From: Mycolicibacter virginiensis
Lineage (GTDB): Bacteria; Actinomycetota; Actinomycetes; Mycobacteriales; Mycobacteriaceae
Direction: 5' to 3'
DNA: 64,000 bases
NCBI RefSeq assembly: GCF_022374935.2
Contig: NZ_CP092430.2
Location: forward strand, 3,162,001 to 3,226,000
Part shown: one piece after another, positions 59,301 through 64,000 of the stretch
Position numbering within the stretch: position 1 is the stretch's first letter
Layout of the letters: each line of letters opens with the position of its first letter
Position numbers and translations under genes: made by a program
Notes under the pieces: generated by a model
Databases searched by the model: none
What the model was told of the DNA's origin: nothing
The model's input: only the letters and a program-made list of their open reading frames with translations

Positions 59301-59562
59301 CCTCACCACCGGCTCGATCGCCATCATGATCCAGGCCGGCCTCATCATCGGCTGTGGGCTCCTCCTCGACACCTTCCTGGTGCGCACCCTCACCGTCCCC
59401 GCCATCGCCACACTGCTGCGCGAAGCCAGCTGGTGGCCCAACGTGCGGCACCGTCATCGCGGCCGACGGACCCGACAAGTTGCTGATCGTAGATCCACTA
59501 GCGAATCGGCCAGGCATGGTCAGGATGGTCAGGGCGTACCGGGAAGCGGTGAACGAGGCTGA
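56389..59562 (+). CDS. MmpL-family RND transporter
   Basis: 1,057 residues from ATG 56389 (or GTG 56401). It has an N-terminal TM helix (KALVMGAWVGVALVLALLF), a periplasmic domain, a bundle of five TM helices with the GTDYTVFLISRYHEQ motif (the Asp-Tyr proton relay), a second periplasmic region with coiled-coil-like DGADQLASGLAQL and related repeats, and a second bundle with GADYNMLLVSRLREE. MmpL proteins export lipids, siderophores or drugs. The long basic C-terminus (about 1010-1057) runs to the non-coding right end of the element. Confidence 0.93.
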   Translation: MGGGVIDGDRDFSGTTATLPKRTGGSAPAAASSEYSVRLAALAGFTVRHKALVMGAWVGVALVLALLFPQLETVVRQQSVNLLPGDVPSFQTVDRMSAAFSEQGSKTMVFVAMEDPAGLTPAVRQHYEQLVARLSANTDHVLLVEDLLADPVTAAHAVSNDHQAWYLPVGVAGTLGDPTAAASVQAVRDIAAGVFAGTSTTAYVTGPTATFSDMIASAEHDLLLISIATAGLIALILLIVYRSVFTALLPLLVIAVSLAVGRGVLSVLGELGMPVSQFTVAFMTAILLGAGTDYTVFLISRYHEQRRTHVPADQAVIHATASIGRVILASAATVAFAFLAMVFARLSVFAALGPSCAVAVLIGFAATVTLLPPVLALASKHGIGEPKSDRTRRYWNSVAVAVVRRPGRLLITSLVILLPLAGVAATMKISYDDRKGQPASTASNQGYQLLDHHFGKDIVIPEFLVVESPTDMRTGKGLADLDEMASRISQIPGVTKVSGITRPTGERLEQARLSWQNGQIGDKLAGAVADGNERKDDLTKLTDGADQLASGLAQLDTTLRRALTPLTGILAQAQSAGAQAQQFRPLLQQLSATAPAIDHAIQSGPGLRPLAEQAQSAITILDPLAAALNTSPWCLTTPQCAQIRDQVQILVSLRDSGFFTEVADLGDHYNPTSNATVAGALTDVQNAVTGLDKAFGALGDPTDLAGNIGRLQDGISRLASGAQALATGVHTLADSNIELLSGMSQIATQLQNSARASASSDSASGFYLPANVFENRRFADVAKQFLSADGKAARFAIESTPDPYSGAAIRLAHEIVDVANAARPNTSLADVTVSVAGFPAVNSDIQRLLRADFAQLAIATLLIVGLILVVLLRAVLAPLYLLGTVVLNYLASLGIGVLIFQWGLNYEIAWPVPLLAFIILVAVGADYNMLLVSRLREESGPNIRVGVLRTVANTGSVITSAGLIFAASMFGLTTGSIAIMIQAGLIIGCGLLLDTFLVRTLTVPAIATLLREASWWPNVRHRHRGRRTRQVADRRSTSESARHGQDGQGVPGSGERG

Positions 59563-59791
59563 TGGGACCGAGCCGACGGCACGAGCGCGGGCTCGTGTCT
59601 CATGCTTCGGGTCCCAGCCGGAGCCAAGCAGTGTTCCTTCTGGCCGACAGCCCGGGCCCGCGCTCGTTCCCCGCCACGAAAGTCCACTTACCCCAGTTCA
59701 AATGGCAAACCATCCGCTGCCGATTGTCACTTGATCTGAGGCACCGCAGGTCAGCGTCCCCGACCTGCCTCAGATAGATCGACAACGGACA
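59563..59791. repeat. Right end of the transposon with repeated end motifs
   Basis: No gene. ATCTGAGGCA is on the plus strand at 59734-59743 (preceded by ATTGTCAC at 59723-59730) and on the minus strand at 59766-59775; the two form an inverted pair. The terminal CAACGGACA ends at 59791. Confidence 0.65.
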
Positions 59792-60418
59792 CTCGCCGGC
59801 ATCATCGATCACAGCACCCTTTTCGGGATGCTCACCGATTCGACCGTCCTGCCGGGCATCGTCGAATCCCTCGGCTTGGACGAGAGTGCGGTGCCGCTGG
59901 TAGCGGCAGTGCTGAACTTCGCCGGTTCCTCGCTGAGCGGTGTTTTGATCGGGCAGATCAGCACCATGCTCAGCCCGGTGTTGCAGGTCAACGAGGACCT
60001 GGCCAACATCTCCGCGGCGCTAACGGGCGGTGACCCGGACTGGGACGCGGCGTTGCAGCATCTGACCGACATGCCGGCCAACGTCGTCAATGCCTATCTC
60101 AACGGTTACGGCGAAGTCGACCTGATGCCGCTCCTGGATCAGCTGGGGATCGCCCTGCCCGCCCTGACGCTGCTCGATTTGCCCACATACATCACCGAGC
60201 TGAATCTGAACCTGGGCGGACTGCTCAGCTCTGGTGGCTCGATCTTCGATGTCATCGGCATGGGCGCCGGAACCGACGCGCTGGGCGAACCGATGGACCT
60301 TTTCAGCCTGCCGGGCGTCGCGGTCGGCCCGATCGCATCCATGGTGGAGTTCTCCCAGTCCATCGCGATGGCCCTCGGCTGGGACGGCAGCAGCGACATC
60401 CTGGGCGGCCTGTTCTAA
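59792..60418 (+). pseudogene. Secreted protein paralogue 2, 3' part
   Basis: Continues the frame of 53991 after removal of the element: LAGIIDHSTLFGMLTDSTVLPGIVESLGLDES, then LSGVLIGQISTMLSPVLQ...ISAALTGGDPDWDAALQHLTDMPANVVNAYLNG, closely similar to the 49002 protein, and the C-terminus SIAMALGWDGSSDILGGLF. An internal ATG at 59828 exists, but without a signal peptide the product would not be exported. Confidence 0.9.
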
Positions 60419-60444
60419 ATCGCTCAACCGGCTAGATCGCTCAA

Positions 60445-60486
60445 CCGCACCGTGTGGCCCCCTCGGGGGTCACACGGTGCGGTTTT
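60445..60486 (+). terminator. Terminator of the disrupted secreted-protein gene
   Basis: CCGCACCGTGTGGCCCCC pairs with GGGGGTCACACGGTGCGG (one G-T pair) around a 2-nt loop, followed by TTTT. Confidence 0.88.
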
Positions 60487-60714
60487 GTTTGGACCCGTGC
60501 TGGCTTTCACGACCGCTCGACGGTTTGTGCCACACCATCTAGATCGCACCATCGGGTCAGCGCCAATCGATCGGTTCTCACAGAAGTATTACTGACTCCG
60601 CCCGGACGCCTTAAATATCGGGCTTACCTTGGGTTTCAACGGGTCGAAAGCAGTGACTCCCGCAGAACGTCACCGCCGCATACTCGCCCGACGAGCGAAA
60701 AGGATGAGCACGCA

Positions 60715-60813
60715 ATGTTGATCGACTTTCGGTGGCTGCAGTTCATCTTCGACCACCGCGACCACCAGGGTTCCCGCCACCTGCCGCTGACTCGCCGCGC
60801 CACCGCCGGCTGA
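60715..60813 (+). CDS. Possible small protein (32 aa) overlapping a 5-codon ORF
   Basis: ATG 60715 starts MLIDFRWLQFIFDHRDHQG...RATAG. Immediately upstream, AAAAGGATG at about 60701 starts a mini-ORF MSTQC whose stop overlaps this ATG. The arrangement resembles leader/short ORF pairs in mycobacteria, but the next gene on this strand is missing because gatB is convergent. Low confidence that it is translated. The rest of the 407-bp gap (60419-60825) holds the terminator and a promoter-like stretch. Confidence 0.3.
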   Translation: MLIDFRWLQFIFDHRDHQGSRHLPLTRRATAG

Positions 60814-60825
60814 GGCAGCCGGGTA

Positions 60826-62331
60826 CTACCCGCCGCAGGCGGCCAGTACCAGTTCCCGCACTCGGGCGGCGTCGGCCTGCCCCTTAGTGGCTTTCATAAC
60901 CGCACCGACAATGGCGCCGGCGGCCTGTACCTTGCCACCCCGGATCTTCTCGGCCACATCAGGATTGGCGGCTAAGGCTTCGTCGATCGCCGCCTGGATC
61001 ACCGAGTCGTCACGCACCACGACGAGGCCGCGGTCGGCCATCACCTGGGCGGGCTCTCCCTCGCCGGCGAGCACCCCTTCGACCACCTGTCGAGCCAGCT
61101 TGTTGGAGAGCTCGCCCGATTCCACCAGCGCCACAACAGCGGCCACCTGCTTGGGTGTGATGGCCAGGGCGTCGAGTTCGACACCGGCCTCGTTGGCCTT
61201 CTGTACCAGGAAGTTTCCCCACCAGGCCCGGGCCGCCTCGCTGGATGCGCCGGCCGACACGGTGGCGGCCACCAACTCAACCGCGCCCGCGTTGACCAGA
61301 TCGCGCATCACCTCGTCGGAGACGCCCCACTGCTCCTGGATCTTCTTGCGGGACAGCCACGGCAGTTCCGGGATGGTCTCCCGCAGCCCTGCCACCAGCT
61401 CCGCCGATGGCGCCACCGGCTCCAGATCGGGCTCAGGGAAGTACCGGTAGTCCTCGGCGGTCTCCTTTGCACGGCCCGGGCTGGTGTAACCGGCTTCGTG
61501 GAAGTGCCGGGTCTCCTGAATGACGGTGCCGCCTCCGGTCAGCACCGCGCCCTGGCGTCGCATCTCGTAGCTCACCGCCACCTCGACGCTCTTGAGCGAG
61601 TTGACGTTCTTGGTCTCGGTTCGGGTGCCGAATTCGGTTGCCCCGGTGGGCTTCAGCGACACGTTGGCGTCGCAGCGCATCGAACCCTGGTCCATCCGCA
61701 CGTCAGAAACGTCCAACGCCCGCAGCAGATCCCGCAGCGCCGTCACATAAGCCCGAGCGATCTGCGGTGCGCGTTCAGCTGCGCCGGTGATCGGCTTGGT
61801 GACGATCTCGATCAGCGGCACGCCGGCCCGGTTGTAGTCGACCAGGGATTCGCTGGCACCTTCGATGCGACCGGTGTCGCTGCCCACATGGGTGAGCTTG
61901 CCGGTGTCTTCCTCCATGTGGGCGCGCTCGATGTCCACCCGCCACACCGACCCGTCTTCCAGCGGCACGTCCAGGTAACCGTTGAATGCGATCGGCTCGT
62001 CGTACTGGGAGATCTGGTAGTTCTTCGGCTGGTCGGGATAGAAATAGTTCTTGCGGGCAAACCGGCACCAGGAGGCGATGTCGCAGTTGAGCGCCAGCCC
62101 GATCCGGATCGCCGATTCGACCGCGGTGGCATTGAGCACCGGCAGCGAACCGGGCAGGCCCAGGCACACCGGACAGACCTGAGTATTCGGCTCGGCGCCG
62201 AATGCCGTCGAGCATCCGCAGAACATCTTGGTGGCCGTAGACAGCTCGACGTGCACTTCCAGGCCCAGTACCGGGTCGAAGCGGGCGACGACGTCGTCGT
62301 AATCGAGCAGTTCAGCGACAGCAGCGGTCAT
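60826..62331 (-). CDS. gatB: Aspartyl/glutamyl-tRNA(Asn/Gln) amidotransferase subunit B
   Basis: 501 residues from ATG 62331. With GatA and GatC it converts Glu-tRNA-Gln (and Asp-tRNA-Asn) to Gln-tRNA-Gln. GatB features: [36 protein letters not shown] (zinc cysteines), [35 protein letters not shown] and the YqeY-like tail. gatC and gatA lie outside the window. A tenA, a DUF2237 and a DUF732 gene separate gatB from pfkA here, unlike in M. tuberculosis. Confidence 0.97.
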   Translation of the reverse strand: MTAAVAELLDYDDVVARFDPVLGLEVHVELSTATKMFCGCSTAFGAEPNTQVCPVCLGLPGSLPVLNATAVESAIRIGLALNCDIASWCRFARKNYFYPDQPKNYQISQYDEPIAFNGYLDVPLEDGSVWRVDIERAHMEEDTGKLTHVGSDTGRIEGASESLVDYNRAGVPLIEIVTKPITGAAERAPQIARAYVTALRDLLRALDVSDVRMDQGSMRCDANVSLKPTGATEFGTRTETKNVNSLKSVEVAVSYEMRRQGAVLTGGGTVIQETRHFHEAGYTSPGRAKETAEDYRYFPEPDLEPVAPSAELVAGLRETIPELPWLSRKKIQEQWGVSDEVMRDLVNAGAVELVAATVSAGASSEAARAWWGNFLVQKANEAGVELDALAITPKQVAAVVALVESGELSNKLARQVVEGVLAGEGEPAQVMADRGLVVVRDDSVIQAAIDEALAANPDVAEKIRGGKVQAAGAIVGAVMKATKGQADAARVRELVLAACGG

Positions 62332-62368
62332 GGCGCAAAGTCTAGGTGACCCACTCAGCCAGACTTGG

Positions 62369-63037
62369 TCACACCGGCCAGTCCTCCATCCGGTAGGCGG
62401 CGTCGAAGAACATCCATTCATAACGGGCGGCGGTGTGGAAATGCCGGCGCATCAGCTCCCACTCCGCTGCCGGCAGATGTGTACCGATGCGATCGGCGAC
62501 GGCAAGCACCGCCTCGACCACCGCCTGATACTCCTGTCCCGCGTACGTATCGATCCAGCGCTGGAACAGCGGCTCCGGTGAGCCGTGGCGCTGCAGGTGC
62601 TCACCCACCCGGGCGTAGACCCAGTAGCAGGGCAGCACTGCGGCGACGGCCTCGGCGTACGAGCCGGAGCCGGTGACCGCCAGCAGATAGCTGGTGTAGG
62701 CCTGAGTCGTCGGGGCGATCGGCAGTGCGGCGGCAGCTTCGACGTCGACCCCCAGATCCGCCAGCAGCCCGGCATGCAGTTCCGCTTCGGCGGTGATCGC
62801 CGCGCCTGCGTGCTCGGCGAACATCGTCAGCTCCGACTCGATCGGCGCCTTGGCCGCGCAGATCGCCAGTGCCCGCGCGTAACCGCGCAGGTAGTGCGCG
62901 TCCTGTACCAGGTAGTAGCGAAACTGGTTGCGCCCCAAGGTTCCCTTGGTCAGACCGGTGACGAACGGATGCTCGCAGATCTGCCGGTAGATTCCGTCGA
63001 TATGCGCCCACAGCCGCTCCCGGTTCCGCTCGGTCAT
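62369..63037 (-). CDS. TenA/THI-4 family protein (thiamine salvage)
   Basis: 222 residues. The TenA fold has [34 protein letters not shown] (active-site region with Tyr and Asp), [16 protein letters not shown] (Cys) and [15 protein letters not shown]. TenA hydrolyses aminopyrimidine for thiamine salvage or acts as thiaminase II. It lies 37 bp upstream of gatB on the same strand. Confidence 0.88.
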   Translation of the reverse strand: MTERNRERLWAHIDGIYRQICEHPFVTGLTKGTLGRNQFRYYLVQDAHYLRGYARALAICAAKAPIESELTMFAEHAGAAITAEAELHAGLLADLGVDVEAAAALPIAPTTQAYTSYLLAVTGSGSYAEAVAAVLPCYWVYARVGEHLQRHGSPEPLFQRWIDTYAGQEYQAVVEAVLAVADRIGTHLPAAEWELMRRHFHTAARYEWMFFDAAYRMEDWPV

Positions 63038-63074
63038 ACCTCACGGTAGGTGACGCCGCCCTAGACTGTGCCCC

Positions 63075-63461
63075 ATGCCCGACCGCAACGTACTGGGCGG
63101 CCCGCTGGAGCCGTGCGGCAGCGACCCGATCACCGGCTTCTACCGCGACGGCTGTTGCTCGTCAGGGCCCGAGGACATCGGACGGCACACGATTTGCGCC
63201 GTCGTCACCGGCGAATTCCTGGAACACCAGCGCTCGATCGGCAACGACCTGTCCACGCCGATGCCGGCCTACCGGTTCCCGGGGCTGGTGCCCGGCGATC
63301 GCTGGTGCGTCACCGCGCTGAACTGGTTGCGGGCCCACCGCGACGGCTGCGCCGCGCCGGTAGTGCTGGCCGCCACCCATGAACGCACTCTGGAGGTGGT
63401 CGCGCTGGAGGTGCTGGCCGACTACGCCGTCGACGTACCCGACGACCCAAGCGACCTGTGA
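63075..63461 (+). CDS. DUF2237 family protein
   Basis: 128 residues. It contains NVLGGPLEPCGSDPITGFYRDGCCSSGPEDIGRHTICAVVT and NDLSTPMPAYRFPGLVPGDRWC, the DUF2237 signature with conserved cysteines (CC at about 24-25). The function is unknown. It diverges from tenA over 37 bp. Confidence 0.85.
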   Translation: MPDRNVLGGPLEPCGSDPITGFYRDGCCSSGPEDIGRHTICAVVTGEFLEHQRSIGNDLSTPMPAYRFPGLVPGDRWCVTALNWLRAHRDGCAAPVVLAATHERTLEVVALEVLADYAVDVPDDPSDL

Positions 63462-63484
63462 CCGAGGATCGCCGAACGCCCTGA

Positions 63485-63805
63485 TTACTGCTGCTGCTGG
63501 CGCCGCTTGACGTACAGGACGAATTCCTCGACCAGCAGGCCGTCTTCGGGGCAGTCGGCAATCACTGACCCGGCCAGCAGCCGCCCGGTCTGATCCTCCG
63601 GCAGACCACTGGTCGCCAAGATGTGATCGACAGCATGCCTGACCCCCGCCAGGTTCGGCTGTTCGTTGATCAATGCGCAGACGTCGCCACCGTGGTCGGT
63701 GACGTAATCGCCGATGAGGTCACCGCTGGCGTGGGCCGGCGTCGACAGCACCAGCCCCATCGGCAGACCGCACAGCACCGCGGCAGATAACGCCATCTTT
63801 CCCAT
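63485..63805 (-). CDS. DUF732-family secreted small protein
   Basis: 106 residues from ATG 63805 (114 if ATG 63829 is used). The signal peptide is MGKMALSAAVLCGLPMGLVLSTPAHA. The mature domain has two cysteines (DVCALINEQ and IADCPEDG) in the DUF732 pattern of mycobacterial exported proteins. The C-terminus is Gln-rich (RRQQQQ). The function is unknown. GGGGGTGGGG lies upstream of 63805. Confidence 0.8.
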   Translation of the reverse strand: MGKMALSAAVLCGLPMGLVLSTPAHASGDLIGDYVTDHGGDVCALINEQPNLAGVRHAVDHILATSGLPEDQTGRLLAGSVIADCPEDGLLVEEFVLYVKRRQQQQ

Positions 63806-63896
63806 ACCCCACCCCCAGCCTTCATCCATCAGGCAACACGAAGCACAACCTCACCATTGTGAGGTCATTTCGCGATGTTGTCACGCCACACGCGCG

Positions 63897-64000
63897 TCAG
63901 CCGAAGAACGCCGCCGCATCGTCGTAGCGGCTCTGCGGCACCACTTTGAGCTGTCGGACCGAGTCGGCCAACGCCACCCTGCCGATCTCCTGCCCACGCA
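63897..64000 (-). CDS. pfkA: 6-phosphofructokinase, C-terminal end (cut by window edge)
   Basis: About 34 codons: RGQEIGRVALADSV, then RQLKVVPQSRYDDAAAFFG and stop. This tail and the position upstream of gatB match mycobacterial PfkA (Rv3010c). The rest lies beyond the window. Confidence 0.8.
   Translation of the reverse strand, partial: RGQEIGRVALADSVRQLKVVPQSRYDDAAAFFG

Larger units (their letters stand above)
54455..59791. mobile_element. Cargo-only transposon, 5,337 bp, carrying tetR, a DUF6188 gene and mmpL
   Basis: The ends are TGTCCGTTG (54455-54463) and CAACGGACA (59783-59791). CTCGC flanks both sides (54450-54454, 59792-59796). Deleting the element and one CTCGC joins GACGGGCTGCTCGC to CGGCATCATC and restores one reading frame of 361 codons that matches the 49002 paralogue in length and domains. 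No transposase, resolvase or integrase is seen inside. The 5'-TGT ends, 5-bp duplication and repeated internal end motifs resemble Tn7/Tn5053/Mu-type transposons. Confidence 0.9.

Noticed and set aside
54455..59791. Tn3-family assignment for the 5,337-bp element because of the 5-bp duplication
   Set aside because: Tn3 ends are about 38 bp and begin with GGGG; here the perfect inverted repeat is 9 bp, begins with TGT, and neither TnpA nor a resolvase is present.
59828..60418. Independent gene starting at ATG 59828
   Set aside because: The frame extends upstream through the transposon boundary and joins the 53991 fragment; it lacks the signal peptide expected for the family.

Overview
The window is GC-rich chromosomal DNA from a member of the Mycobacteriaceae. 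The evidence is gene order: thiL, a DUF3515 gene, ddl, gpsA, fbiD/cofC, ppk, mutT1, hupB, leuD-leuC, an IclR gene, tRNA-Glu, tRNA-Gln, gltX, a FAH-family gene, an MFS gene, leuB, serA, ilvC-ilvN-ilvB, cfp6, doxX, lppZ, gatB and pfkA follow the order I know from M. tuberculosis (about Rv2977c to Rv3010c). The ectoine genes, aromatic catabolism genes, IS elements and extra secreted-protein genes point to a non-tuberculous species. I do not assign the species.

Layout. 1-11.4 kb is conserved core (thiamine, cell wall, phospholipid, F420, polyphosphate, nucleotide sanitation, HU and leucine genes). At 11.45-12.78 kb an IS481-type element sits in the 3' end of tRNA-Glu; its 15-bp target duplication restores the tRNA. 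13.1-16.9 kb is core again (gltX, FAH, MFS). 16.96-35.1 kb is an accessory block without mobility genes. It holds ectABCD; a module of DUF3830, amidase, 2-hydroxyacid dehydrogenase, two maleate-isomerase-like proteins and a GntR regulator; and an 11-gene overlapping operon that joins a Rieske ring-hydroxylating dioxygenase to the protocatechuate branch of the beta-ketoadipate pathway, with a divergent IclR regulator. 35.2-48.7 kb is core (leuB-serA, ilv operon with an attenuator, cfp6, doxX, lppZ) with a secreted protein built of short repeats at 40.2 kb.

48.7-60.5 kb has been remodelled. Two paralogous secreted-protein genes share a conserved upstream leader. The first is followed by a terminator whose loop carries an IS30-family insertion (3-bp duplication). 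The second is split by a 5,337-bp element with 9-bp terminal inverted repeats (TGTCCGTTG/CAACGGACA) and a 5-bp target duplication (CTCGC). Removing the element and one duplication copy restores a 361-codon reading frame. The element carries a TetR gene, a DUF6188 gene and an MmpL transporter but no recognisable transposase, so it looks like a cargo-only transposon moved in trans. 60.8-64 kb holds gatB, tenA, a DUF2237 gene, a DUF732 gene and the end of pfkA.

Three intergenic tandem-repeat clusters (3.0, 15.4 and 37.8 kb) share a GCGGCGGAGCCGGGCG-like core. Their flanking arms differ by locus but pair within each locus. All functions are read from protein motifs and gene order; no database search was run.
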